In this document: piece after piece, positions 1 through 9,203 of the stretch | Numbering within the stretch: the first letter of the stretch is position 1 | Layout of the letters: the number at the start of each line of letters is the position of its first letter | NCBI RefSeq assembly: GCF_013375035.1 | Contig: NZ_CP056032.1 | Location: forward strand, 4,400,001 to 4,464,000 | DNA length: 64,000 nt | Direction: 5' to 3' | DNA from: Spirosoma sp. KUDC1026 | GTDB lineage: Bacteria > Bacteroidota > Bacteroidia > Cytophagales > Spirosomataceae | The notes under the pieces: generated by a model | Told to the model about the DNA's origin: nothing | The model's database searches: none | What the model saw: the letters and a program-made list of their open reading frames with translations, nothing else | Program-made: the position numbers and the translations under genes

Positions 1-3000
1 TCCTCAACATTAGCCCTACCCTGCTGTTCTCCCTGCCGGGTTCCAATGCGTATCGATTAAAACTTCTGCTGCCCGATGGTTTCGTGCAAACGAGTGGTGA
101 TTTTCAGGATTACGTTGGCGATCTGCTCACCTATCCTACCAATGCTGTTAAAACCTACCGTATCACGGGCTACTTTACCAAAGTAACGCCCGGCTCCACC
201 TTCCGGTTGCTACGCAGTCATAGCCAGGCCGATGATCAGAGTCTCTATGTCGAGAAAGCAGCCGTTCGTTTGGACGTCGTCAATAAAAATGATCATAAGT
301 TGGCTAACTTATCTGTTGGTAAAGAGCAATCGGCTTCAGGTCGGTCGTCTGTACCAACGACGGTGCTGCAGGTTATCCCCGAAACAAGCACTGGTGCGGC
401 CCGCATGGCCACGCCCGATTATTGGGGTACGCTGGAATTTGCAAACTGCGATGTTATTGGCGGCTGGGTCGTTGATCTGAATGCCCCCCGCAAATCGTTA
501 TTCCTCGATATTTACATCAACGGTAACAAGGTTACGACCATCCTGGCGGATCAGGAGCGGCAGGACGTAACGGATTTCTATAAAATTGTCGGCTACAACC
601 GCTATGGCTTCCGGTGGAATCTACCCGCTGAGTACAAGAATAACAAAGCGGTTTCTGTAGCGGTAAAAATTACGGAGGCTGGTATCGAACTAACCCAGAG
701 CCCCAAGACCATTCAGCCCTGCGATGGCTCGGTATCACCCGCACCCGAAGCCAGTACCTGCGATTTTACGATTTCTACCACCCCATTAACGGTAAGCTGC
801 GGTAGTTCATTTACGCTACGGGCTAACTGCACCGGTGCCAACTGCGACAAGGTTACGTACACCTGGTCGGGTAATGGCTTGAGCCAGACGGGTCAGTCGG
901 CAACAGCTACGGCCCCAAGAAGCAACACGACCCTCACGTATACAGTAGTGGCATCGGCTACGGGCTGTACCAGCAAAACCGCCACCGTAAACGTTACGGT
1001 CAATGGCTGCACAACCATTGTTCCACCGGCCAACGCCGATTACCGGGGCTATCTGGATACGGCAAGCTGCGCCCTGCTGACGGGTTGGGTCCTCGACCTG
1101 AACGCGATCAAACAATCGCAGTCAGTGGATATTTACATCAACGGCACCAAAGCTACGACGGTAGCCGCCGACCGTGCGCGACCCGACGTAGTCAAAGCAT
1201 TCGGTCTGGCGGGCTTCGATAAGTACGGCTTCCGCTGGGCTATCCCAGATAGCTACCGGAAAAACGCGCCCCTGCTCATTTCGGCACGTCCGGCCAGCAC
1301 GACGAAAGACCTGACCGACAGCCCACGGCAAACGGAGGTTTGTACCAGTTTGAACCCAACATCGCCTAAACCAGACTCCTGCGCGTTCACCGTATCCACA
1401 ACCCCACTGAGCGTAAGCTGCGGCACTTCCTTCACCCTGCGGGCTAGCTGCGTGGGCGGCAACTGCGACCGGGTAACCTACCGCTGGACGGGTAACGGTA
1501 TCGACAAGACCGGGCAGTCAGTTACGACGACAGCCTCCTCGGCCAATGGCCCGGTTACGTACACGGTTACAGCGACGGCTCCAGGCTGCTCCAGCCAACA
1601 GGCTACAGCAACGGTTACCGTAAGCGGCTGCAACGGAACAACACCCAAACCAGATTCCTGCGCCTTTACGCTATCAACTGCTCCGCTGAGCGTAAGCTGC
1701 GGCTCCTCGTTCTCGCTGCGTGCCAATTGTGTTGGTGCCAACTGCGACCGGGTAACCTACCGCTGGACCGGCAATGGCGTCAACCAGACGGGAGCCATCC
1801 TTACGTCGGTAGCCCCAAAAACAACGGGTACCCAAACCTACACAGTAACAGCCAGCGCTCCTGGCTGCGCGTCACAGACCACAACGGCCGCCGTCAGCGT
1901 AACGGGTTGTGTACCCAGCAATGCTAACTACCTGGGTTACCTGGATGTAGCCACCTGCACAACCGTTGCGGGCTGGATTCTTGACCTCAACAACATGGAG
2001 CAGGTTATTGATCTGGACATCTTTGTCAACGGGGTTAAAGCGGCCACTATTCCAGCCAACCAACTGCGTCAGGACGTAGCCGCTTCCTACCGAATCCAGA
2101 ACAATATGTTTGGCTTCAACTGGACCATTCCGGATTCGTTCAAGCGGACGAAAGGAGCGTTGATTATTTCCGTTAAAATAGCAGGAACGAGCAAAGAACT
2201 CTCTAACAGCCCCCGCACAACTCCCGTCTGCGACGCGGTGGTAAGTAAAGATTCGTGCGATTTCAGCGTATCGACTGCACCGGCCACCGTTAACTGCGGC
2301 AGCCCGCTTGTGCTGTCCGCACTTTGTGCCGGTGCCGACTGCGGCCGGGTAGCCTATACCTGGGCCAGTAATGGTCTCACCGCAACGGGTCAGTCGGTTT
2401 CCATCGTAGCCCCTACATCCAACACAACGGTTGCCTACACGATAACGGCATCGGCGGCAGGCTGCGCCCCCAAAACCGCAACGGGTACTGTCAGCGTAAC
2501 GGGCTGCACCACCACAACTCCTCCGGTTCCGGGTGTCTACCGGGGCTTCCTCGACATAGCGGATTGCGATGTTGTTACGGGCTGGATCTTCAACCAGAAC
2601 GCAACCCAGCAATCGCAGCAGATCGATATCTACATTGACGGGCAGCGGGCGGCAACGATCACGGCTAACATTACCCGGCCGGACGTAGCCGCTGTTTATC
2701 AGACAGGCAGCTTCAACGCCTACGGCTACCGCTGGACGATTCCAAGCTCGTACAAGACGAACAAAGCACTCCGGATTTCAGTACGTCCCGCCGGAACCAG
2801 CCAGGAACTGACCAACAGCCCTCGCACAACTCCCGTCTGCGAAGGGGCAACGGTCATCCCGCCAACGCCCGAACCTCCAATCTCGGGAAGCTGTACGTTT
2901 GCCACAACGGCGCTGCCAATCAGCGTAAGCTGTGGCTCTTCGTTCACGCTGAAAGCAAACTGCACAGGTTCTGACTGCGACAAAGTCACGTTTACTTGGG

Positions 3001-5183
3001 TCTATAACGGCTCAACTAAAACTGGCCCGACCGTCTCGTTTATTGCCCCAACCGGCGATGGTGCAACGACCTATACGTTAACGACAACGGCAGCAGGCTT
3101 TACACCGCAAATCACAACGGGTACCGTAAGTGTTACGGGTTGCCCGTCGGCGGTCATTCCATCGCCCAACGCCGATTACCGCAGCCATGTGGATTACGGC
3201 AACTGCGAACTCGTATCGGGCTGGATTGTGAATGTTAACGAGAAGCAAAAGTCGCAGTACGTTGACATCTATATAAATGGCGCAAAAGCAGCCACGATCC
3301 AGGCTGACGGCAGCCGTCCGGATGTGGCCCTGATCTACCAGACAGGCAGTTTCAATGCCTTTGGTTTCCGCTGGACAGTTCCAAGTTCGTACAAGACCAA
3401 CGCGACGATCAAAATCTCGGTCCGACCAGCCGGTACCACGACAGAACTGGCCAACAGCCCGCTGATTACGCCGATCTGTGCCGGTGTGGTAAATCCTCAG
3501 CCGGATTCCTGCGCCTGGAACGTAACGACCGATGGTGTCATTAACACGGCTACCTGTGGCGGCAGCGTTACACTGAAAGCCGCCTGCACGGGTACCAACT
3601 GCAGCAAATTAAGCTATGCCTGGTCGGGCAACGGCATTAGCCGGAGTGGTCAGACGGTTACGTTGAACGCACCATCCAGCAATGGCTCGTATACCTATAC
3701 GGTAACGGCTTCGATGGCGGGCTGCGCCATCAAAACGGCAACGGTTGTCGTGAACGTGAGCGGCTGCGCCAATCAGACGGGCGATCCTTATCCGATCCTG
3801 AACAGCGCCTGGCCGGACGACAAACGTCCTGTGCTGAAAAATGATCGCCTACGGGTAGCCATTGATCTGGGTGTGGGCGCGGTTATCCGCGAAGTAACTG
3901 ACCTTCAGGTTGGCGAGAACATGATCAACTGCATGGTAAAAGGCGATGGCAAACGTGATCCAGGTCGGGATGACCAGATCTCGCTCTACGCCCTGCCAAG
4001 CGATAGTCAGCACTGGACACAGAATGGCAAGCAGGTGCTGGACGACATTGGTTATAATCCAGTGCAGGGTGGTGACGTGGCCGGTAACTTCTCTCCTGTT
4101 CTGGGCTACGGCCGTACCGACAACATGCTGTACTCCAAAACCCGGAGTCTGCTCTGGGGTCTGAATAACGAGCTGGGCGACTACATCGTTGAGCAGTGGA
4201 TTCGCCTGGATAACAACATCGTTCGCCGGCACGTACGCATCTCCGGCTCGCGCGCCGACCAGACCAAGTACGACGGTACGCGCCAGCAGGAGCTACCCTG
4301 TACGTACACGAACAGCGCTTACTACCAGTATTACGTTGTTCAGGGCGAAGCAAACACAAACGCTCCCTGGCTCAATGTCAACTCGATGCCGAACATTGCC
4401 GGTCCGGGCAAAAGCCTGAACCAGATAACGAATGGCTCTTATAATGGTCCGTTCAACGTTAACGCATCGGAACCCTGGATTGCGGCTATCAAACCCAGCA
4501 TTGGTCGGGGGATTGCCCTGCACACCCCTTACTCGCACGAGTTCAAAGTGGGTATCTTCGGCGAAATGGGCTGGGGTCCTGCCGAATCGAGCAACGCGGG
4601 CTACATTGCCAACGGTATGTCGCTGGTGATGGACCCGAACGGGGTGTACGAGTTCGACATCAACATGGTGGCAGGTACGATTGACGAGATTAAGAACACG
4701 CTGAAAACGCTGCCGCAGTCCGAAACGAAACCAAACTATCGGTTTGCTGGCAATGCTACCCGTCACGGTTTCTACTATCGTAACGGATACGACCAAGGCT
4801 ACCCAATCAGCGACGAGTTATCGATCACGCCAACCGACCGCCGGTTCCGGATCATCTCGCCACAGAAGGGCTACAAAGCGTCTGAATTCGGTGTCATCTA
4901 CGTTCGCTTGCGGGCACAAACGTCCGAAACCCAGCTCGTTCTCGACTGGCGGAAAGTGGGCCAGAGCGAACTGGATGCGGCTGTAGCCGGTCAGCAGATC
5001 ACGTTTAAAATCACGGGTGATAACCAGTACCGGACGATTGCGATCCCCGTTAATCTGCACTCGAAATGGAACGGTCAGATCAACGACTTCAGCATCCGCT
5101 ACGCTAACCCAAGCGAAACGCTAACCAGCGGTCAGCAGATCGGTATCAAATGGATTTCAGCTACTAATCTGGGCGATCAATAA
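1..5183 (+). CDS. Giant secreted modular protein (3' part; 5' end outside window)
   Basis: The frame is open to the left edge, so the N-terminus and any signal peptide are missing; a GTG at 84 is only the first possible start. Counting from 84, two kinds of module alternate. Five ~100-residue modules (starting near 110, 318, 612, 817 and 1029) share the pattern GW-x-x-D-x-N, DIYINGxKAATI, RPDV, YGFRW, P-x-SYK and ELxNSPR. Related modules occur in secreted proteins of several phyla. Six ~80-residue Ig-like modules (near 225, 431, 524, 724, 935 and 1141) share SCGSSFTLRANC, YTWSGNG and YTVTASAPGC, with conserved cysteines. The last ~470 residues (from about 1232) form a separate domain, with traits such as VEQWIRLDNNIVRRHVRI, whose function I do not recognise. 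No T9SS sorting domain is seen at the C-terminus. Probably a cell-surface or matrix protein; an SGNH hydrolase follows 118 bp downstream. Confidence 0.85.
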   Translation, partial: LNISPTLLFSLPGSNAYRLKLLLPDGFVQTSGDFQDYVGDLLTYPTNAVKTYRITGYFTKVTPGSTFRLLRSHSQADDQSLYVEKAAVRLDVVNKNDHKLANLSVGKEQSASGRSSVPTTVLQVIPETSTGAARMATPDYWGTLEFANCDVIGGWVVDLNAPRKSLFLDIYINGNKVTTILADQERQDVTDFYKIVGYNRYGFRWNLPAEYKNNKAVSVAVKITEAGIELTQSPKTIQPCDGSVSPAPEASTCDFTISTTPLTVSCGSSFTLRANCTGANCDKVTYTWSGNGLSQTGQSATATAPRSNTTLTYTVVASATGCTSKTATVNVTVNGCTTIVPPANADYRGYLDTASCALLTGWVLDLNAIKQSQSVDIYINGTKATTVAADRARPDVVKAFGLAGFDKYGFRWAIPDSYRKNAPLLISARPASTTKDLTDSPRQTEVCTSLNPTSPKPDSCAFTVSTTPLSVSCGTSFTLRASCVGGNCDRVTYRWTGNGIDKTGQSVTTTASSANGPVTYTVTATAPGCSSQQATATVTVSGCNGTTPKPDSCAFTLSTAPLSVSCGSSFSLRANCVGANCDRVTYRWTGNGVNQTGAILTSVAPKTTGTQTYTVTASAPGCASQTTTAAVSVTGCVPSNANYLGYLDVATCTTVAGWILDLNNMEQVIDLDIFVNGVKAATIPANQLRQDVAASYRIQNNMFGFNWTIPDSFKRTKGALIISVKIAGTSKELSNSPRTTPVCDAVVSKDSCDFSVSTAPATVNCGSPLVLSALCAGADCGRVAYTWASNGLTATGQSVSIVAPTSNTTVAYTITASAAGCAPKTATGTVSVTGCTTTTPPVPGVYRGFLDIADCDVVTGWIFNQNATQQSQQIDIYIDGQRAATITANITRPDVAAVYQTGSFNAYGYRWTIPSSYKTNKALRISVRPAGTSQELTNSPRTTPVCEGATVIPPTPEPPISGSCTFATTALPISVSCGSSFTLKANCTGSDCDKVTFTWVYNGSTKTGPTVSFIAPTGDGATTYTLTTTAAGFTPQITTGTVSVTGCPSAVIPSPNADYRSHVDYGNCELVSGWIVNVNEKQKSQYVDIYINGAKAATIQADGSRPDVALIYQTGSFNAFGFRWTVPSSYKTNATIKISVRPAGTTTELANSPLITPICAGVVNPQPDSCAWNVTTDGVINTATCGGSVTLKAACTGTNCSKLSYAWSGNGISRSGQTVTLNAPSSNGSYTYTVTASMAGCAIKTATVVVNVSGCANQTGDPYPILNSAWPDDKRPVLKNDRLRVAIDLGVGAVIREVTDLQVGENMINCMVKGDGKRDPGRDDQISLYALPSDSQHWTQNGKQVLDDIGYNPVQGGDVAGNFSPVLGYGRTDNMLYSKTRSLLWGLNNELGDYIVEQWIRLDNNIVRRHVRISGSRADQTKYDGTRQQELPCTYTNSAYYQYYVVQGEANTNAPWLNVNSMPNIAGPGKSLNQITNGSYNGPFNVNASEPWIAAIKPSIGRGIALHTPYSHEFKVGIFGEMGWGPAESSNAGYIANGMSLVMDPNGVYEFDINMVAGTIDEIKNTLKTLPQSETKPNYRFAGNATRHGFYYRNGYDQGYPISDELSITPTDRRFRIISPQKGYKASEFGVIYVRLRAQTSETQLVLDWRKVGQSELDAAVAGQQITFKITGDNQYRTIAIPVNLHSKWNGQINDFSIRYANPSETLTSGQQIGIKWISATNLGDQ
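415..3520 (+). repeat. Array of five GW-type and six Ig-like coding repeats
   Basis: The order is GW1, Ig-a, GW2, Ig-b, Ig-c, GW3, Ig-d, GW4, Ig-e, GW5, and Ig-f just beyond. The repeats are also similar at DNA level: for example the stretch encoding CDRVTYRWTGNG occurs almost unchanged near 1466 and 1745, and the stretch encoding ELTNSPRTTPVC recurs near 2200 and 2810. Such similarity makes copy-number change by recombination likely and makes this locus hard to assemble from short reads. Confidence 0.8.
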
Positions 5184-5301
5184 TAGCAATGATTAACGCA
5201 GACGGGCTTCACTGTCCGTCTACGTTATCAAACCAGGTTTACCAGATTGATAGTACTGGCACGTTTTTGGCGAATTCGTTTAACAGAAAATCATTAATTC
5301 A

Positions 5302-6336
5302 GTGAATAAAATCATCACTATTCATCAGATAAAGCAGGGGGTTGCATCCTGTCTGGGAACGGGGATAGCGGTTGCGCTTCTGGCTATCCAAACGCAGGCC
5401 CAAACCCCGGCAGCAAGCCAGGCAGCCTGTGTTCAGATTACGGTAACGGCTGTAACCGACTCCCCCACTACGCCAACCAACCCGGCTACGCCCGCCGATC
5501 AGGGAACATCGGCGCTGCCTGTTCCCGTATTCAGTCAGTCTACAGGTTCGGTAGCCTTTGGTGCGTCGGTTAATCTGACGGCGTCTGCCCTGCCTGCTGG
5601 TGCAGTCGTAGAATATTCAGCCGATAATGGAACGACCTGGACAGCAGGAACGCAGCTTTCTGTCACGAACAAAGTTGACCTGCTGGGCCGCACCCGCCAG
5701 AACCAGCAGACCTCCGCTACAACCAAAGCAAGTCTGACGCCTTATTATCAGCGAATGCTGGTTATTGGGAACAGCATCATGAGCCACGGCGCGGCTCCTG
5801 ACCTCGGCTGGTTTAACACAAACGGAATGGCGGCCTCAGCACCAGAGAAAGATTTTGTCCACCTGCTGGATGCTCAGCTAAAGACCCTCTACCCCCAGGC
5901 TACGTATCGGATGCAGTCAGGGGGTGGGTTCGAGCGCGATTTCGGCAAATCAACGTACAACATTGATGAATTCAACGCCATACTTCAGCAGTTCAAACCC
6001 GATCTGATAATCCTGCGTATCGGCGAGAACGTCGACGAAGAGAACGCCGTTAGCCGGAACTACGAAGGCCAGTTACGGACGCTGCTAACCAAACTGGCGA
6101 CCTATGGCCAGCCGGTGAAAATAATTGCGACGACCAGCGTCTGGTCCCGCGCCCTGGCGGATTCGATCATGCGCAAAGTTGTCAGCGAAAAAGGATATCC
6201 GCTGGTAGAATTGAACAGTATGATTGGTCAGGGGCAGTACTTTGCCAGCCAATACGCCAATCCAGGTGTAGCAGCTCACCCCAACGACGCGGGTATGCAG
6301 CGGATTGCCGACCTGATTATGGAGAAAATCAAATAA
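5302..6336 (+). CDS. Secreted SGNH/GDSL-type hydrolase, paralogue of 14318-15361
   Basis: A 344-residue protein with a GTG start and an N-terminal hydrophobic signal ending near AIQTQAQ. Residues ~70-145 resemble a small beta domain with the trait EYSADNGTTW, as found in chitobiase C-terminal-like domains. The catalytic domain from ~150 has SGNH blocks: VIGNSIM (block I, with GNS in place of GDS), LRIGENVDE (block III, G-x-N) and HPNDAGM near the end (block V, catalytic His). The family cleaves esters, often acetyl groups on polysaccharides; the substrate cannot be read here. It lies 118 bp after the giant modular protein and is followed by a hairpin terminator. The second copy about 9 kb downstream is strongly similar over the whole catalytic domain. 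Confidence 0.8.
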   Translation: MNKIITIHQIKQGVASCLGTGIAVALLAIQTQAQTPAASQAACVQITVTAVTDSPTTPTNPATPADQGTSALPVPVFSQSTGSVAFGASVNLTASALPAGAVVEYSADNGTTWTAGTQLSVTNKVDLLGRTRQNQQTSATTKASLTPYYQRMLVIGNSIMSHGAAPDLGWFNTNGMAASAPEKDFVHLLDAQLKTLYPQATYRMQSGGGFERDFGKSTYNIDEFNAILQQFKPDLIILRIGENVDEENAVSRNYEGQLRTLLTKLATYGQPVKIIATTSVWSRALADSIMRKVVSEKGYPLVELNSMIGQGQYFASQYANPGVAAHPNDAGMQRIADLIMEKIK

Positions 6337-6396
6337 GTAAGTACGGTCCGGATTGAGGGCAATTGCCCTCTAAATAGTTTATTTACGTAACGAAAA

Positions 6397-6430
6397 GGGG
6401 GCGCCGGAGTTATTTCGGCGCCCCTTGCAT
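6397..6430 (+). terminator. Intrinsic terminator after the SGNH gene
   Basis: A 9-bp perfect GC-rich stem (6398-6406 with 6416-6424, GGGGCGCCG) closes a 9-nt loop and is followed by a short T-rich stretch. It lies 61 bp after the stop codon. Confidence 0.7.
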
Positions 6431-6592
6431 TTGTGACCGCGTCTCACCAATAGCTAACAGCATATCCATGCACTCGATACTGTCGAATACTTCCTTCTAT
6501 AGGACTGGGGTCTAACTACGTTTTGTCAATTATATGCAGAAGTTCTCATAGATTGAGCTTACGATTTTCATAAAACAGACTTTTCCTTACGC

Positions 6593-7165
6593 ATGATAAA
6601 GATGATAGCTCTTGTCTCAGCTTGTATCATCTGCTTTAATCTGCAAGCTCAGCAGCGAATGACGATAGATTTGGAGCCTTCTTTTGATGCGCCCGCGTCA
6701 ATCGAGATTCAAGTCAAACAGCACCGATCAGTCCAAATAGTTTTCAAACAGATGGGAACTCTCAAACCTGATGAGTCGGCATTTTCATGGGTGCAGGATA
6801 CAATTACTATTGTACACCCGCGCAGGCTTGGAAGATACTTTCAGCAATTCGCCTTTTCCGATACGATACGCCTTGAGGCCCAGTCCTCAACCAACCTACT
6901 CAAAGCGTTTACCGAAGTGTATGTTAACCGAGATGAATTATCAAGATTGAAGGATGACAGGCTAATGATCGATGGCATGCCTTGCTTAATCATAATTCCG
7001 GTTAGTAAACAGAATCAATACACAATAGCCTTTCGACCACCTGCTTTAACAAAAACCCAGACCTTAGACCGATTGATTAGAGAGATTTTGGCAGCATTGA
7101 AAATAGAGTCAACTAACCCCGCCACTGTAAATTATTGTATGATAATTGGCGGCTACTTGAAATAG
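6593..7165 (+). CDS. Hypothetical exported protein
   Basis: A 190-residue protein that I do not recognise. The first ~19 residues are a clear signal peptide (MIKMIALVSACIICFNLQA-QQ). The remainder is a mix of beta-prone segments without cysteine pairs or repeats. The gene stands alone, convergent with the leftward gene at 7196-7618, in a stretch visibly richer in A+T than the surrounding core genes. That fits an accessory region which also holds the IS insertion at 7932-9218. Confidence 0.6.
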   Translation: MIKMIALVSACIICFNLQAQQRMTIDLEPSFDAPASIEIQVKQHRSVQIVFKQMGTLKPDESAFSWVQDTITIVHPRRLGRYFQQFAFSDTIRLEAQSSTNLLKAFTEVYVNRDELSRLKDDRLMIDGMPCLIIIPVSKQNQYTIAFRPPALTKTQTLDRLIREILAALKIESTNPATVNYCMIIGGYLK

Positions 7166-7195
7166 GATGTTCTTAACATACTGCCATTTATACAA

Positions 7196-7618
7196 TTACT
7201 TCCTGTACAGAAGACAAACAATTACAAAGCATATAAAAAACGTGAGTATGCTTCCTGCAAACACTTTATGGCGAGCATGTATTTTCCTTTTTCTTTCTTC
7301 GCTTGAATGGTCAAAAGGAAGCTTTAAAATACGGGGATGTATAAACAGCCTATATAAGGTTAGATAAACGCCAAAAGTAGCCAATAATGACTCTATTACA
7401 CTAGGTTTGAATGCACCGTATAGTTTGACCCGGGTGGCTATTAATAGTAGCAGTAGACCCATGTAATAGAGAAAAAATACAGCTATCATTCGTAGCCTGA
7501 GGCTGCTCTTAGCAACTTCTTCTGTTTCATACTTGAGAGCATGATAATATGTACCCTGATAGATGTCGTTGAGGAGCTTAGTCAAATTAATACAGCTTTG
7601 AAGTTCGTATTGGGTCAT
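7196..7618 (-). CDS. Hypothetical membrane protein
   Basis: A 140-residue protein with an N-terminal soluble part of ~45 residues and three hydrophobic stretches: about 46-63 (VFFLYYMGLLLLLIA), 73-93 and 119-137 (ILTFFICFVIVCLLY). It is not assigned to a family. Its start lies 11 bp after the stop of the disrupted outer-membrane gene at 7630-9636, so the two probably formed one leftward transcription unit. The IS insertion upstream may have cut it off from its promoter. Confidence 0.55.
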   Translation of the reverse strand: MTQYELQSCINLTKLLNDIYQGTYYHALKYETEEVAKSSLRLRMIAVFFLYYMGLLLLLIATRVKLYGAFKPSVIESLLATFGVYLTLYRLFIHPRILKLPFDHSSEERKRKIHARHKVFAGSILTFFICFVIVCLLYRK

Positions 7619-7998
7619 AAAGACACTCTCTAGAGAACACTCCCAAAACGATAGCTTACCGAAAGACGAGTACTACGATATCCAAAAAAGAAAGGATACG
7701 CCTTTTCTTCGTAAACGATATGGCGATGCAGACTAGCAAAGCTTGCTTCACGAGCCAGTGTAAGCCCCCATCGTTTCAACCATAGAGTAGTCCCGTAGCA
7801 ATAACTCCAAGATAGTGGTTTTAAACTCTGATCGATGATTTGAGCCGTCCAACTAAAGCGGGGGTCGTAATCACCTGTGTACTTGTACTTATTTAAAGTA
7901 GGTAACATTCCTATATATCCCTCTAGACGTATGTCTTAACCCCCTGAATGACTGGACAAAATTGTAAAAACAGTTTAGTCCTTTTACATTCAGATACC

Positions 7999-8310
7999 AT
8001 GAGCAAATTAAGGCGGAGTTTTACTCCCGATGACCGCTATTCTATCGTCCAGGAAGCCATTCGTGACGGCCATGCCGAGACTTGTCGAAAATACAATCTA
8101 TCTCCTTCGCTGCTGCGCAAGTGGAAATTGAAGTATTTGAGTAAAGGCAAAGAAGGCCTCAAAGATTCTTACGCACGCGTCGATCCCCAGCTTCGAGTGC
8201 TCGAAGAAGAAAATGAACGCCTGAAGCGGATTGTAGCAAAACAAGCTTTGGAACTGGAGATCAAAAGTGAGCTACTAAAAAAAACTCCTATTCACTCCAG
8301 GAGAAGCTAG
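7999..8310 (+). CDS. IS3-family transposase OrfA
   Basis: A helix-turn-helix protein of 103 residues from the ATG at 7999. An in-frame ATG at 7948 lies next to the IS terminus and is less likely. The HTH reads RYSIVQEAIRDGHAETCRKY then LSPSLLRKWKLKYLSKG. It is followed by a leucine-zipper-like helix (LEEENERLKRIVAKQALELE) that allows multimerisation. It binds the element ends. The frame stops at 8310, but a -1 slip on the A8 run at 8277-8284 joins it to OrfB, giving the OrfAB transposase. Confidence 0.85.
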   Translation: MSKLRRSFTPDDRYSIVQEAIRDGHAETCRKYNLSPSLLRKWKLKYLSKGKEGLKDSYARVDPQLRVLEEENERLKRIVAKQALELEIKSELLKKTPIHSRRS

Positions 8311-8315
8311 CACTC

Positions 8316-9203
8316 ATGAAACAGTTTGAAAATCAAGTAAGTCGTACCCTGTTATGCCAGTGGCTTAGTGTACCTCGGAGCGTGTTTTACTACCAACCAC
8401 AATCAGGTAGACCTGGAGCACGCCCCAGCCAGGTAACCATGAAACGGGATGGATCGTGGGTAGACAACCAACTGGTCGTGGTCAGTATTCGGCAACTGCT
8501 GGATGTTGAGTTCAATGCCCTTGGCTACGAATACATCACCCACGAGTTGAAAAAAGAATACTTAATCAATAAGAAAAAGGTGTATCGACTCATGCAAGAG
8601 CATAATTTACTTCTGGGCAAAGTGATCCGACCGATGGGCAAGCGGGAATTTGTTAAATTCAGACGAATCGAAGCGACCAAGCCCTTGGAATACCTGTGCT
8701 GGGATATCAAATACGTCTGGGTAGAAGGGGAACGGCGGAATTACTATCTGTTGAGCGTCATTGATGTGTATAGCCGCAAAATTCTGGATTGGCTATTCCA
8801 AGGCAGTATTCGTCAAATCGACTTAATCAATCTTTTTCGACGAATCAACCGGAATCATGAACTGAAGGGCGTCATTTTGCGCAATGATAATGGCAGTCAA
8901 TTCATTGCTCACTCGGTACGTAACTTTTTGAAAAGCTCCGAAATCAAGCAGGAATTCACTCATGTGGCCACCCCTGAAGAGAACTCGTACATTGAAGCTT
9001 TTCACAGCATTCTAGAACATGATGTGATCGAGCGCAATGTATTTGACAGCTATTATGAGGCCAAAGAAATGTTAGGGCGTTATTTTTTCCATTACAACAA
9101 TCACCGTCTTCATCGTTCGATTGGTTTTGTAACACCTCAGCAGAAATGGGAGGAAGCACAGGTAATTTACGACACAACCTTTTCAGAAAATTTGTCCAGC
9201 TAA
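8316..9203 (+). CDS. IS3-family transposase OrfB (rve integrase domain)
   Basis: A DDE integrase of 295 residues when counted from ATG 8316; the working product is probably the OrfAB fusion. Catalytic residues are visible: the first Asp in CWDIKYVWVEG, the second in LRNDNGSQF, and the Glu in EENSYIEAFHSILE, followed by the family trait HYNNHRLHRSIGF. An HTH_21-like segment (residues ~70-110, YEYITHELKK) precedes the core. The frame is unbroken to within 15 bp of the right terminus. Confidence 0.88.
   Translation: MKQFENQVSRTLLCQWLSVPRSVFYYQPQSGRPGARPSQVTMKRDGSWVDNQLVVVSIRQLLDVEFNALGYEYITHELKKEYLINKKKVYRLMQEHNLLLGKVIRPMGKREFVKFRRIEATKPLEYLCWDIKYVWVEGERRNYYLLSVIDVYSRKILDWLFQGSIRQIDLINLFRRINRNHELKGVILRNDNGSQFIAHSVRNFLKSSEIKQEFTHVATPEENSYIEAFHSILEHDVIERNVFDSYYEAKEMLGRYFFHYNNHRLHRSIGFVTPQQKWEEAQVIYDTTFSENLSS

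Noticed and set aside
1872-2612. A 246-codon open frame on the minus strand within the giant modular gene
   Set aside because: It is the antisense shadow of GC-rich repeat sequence; the plus-strand frame has domain structure and the antisense product is rich in Arg/Cys/Gly without recognisable motifs.
415-3520. Possible CRISPR-like repeat array
   Set aside because: The repeats are ~300 bp, coding and in frame with protein modules; there are no short repeats with unique spacers.
7167-7367. A 66-codon plus-strand frame
   Set aside because: It overlaps the end of the better supported minus-strand membrane protein (7196-7618) and has no sensible start or domain.
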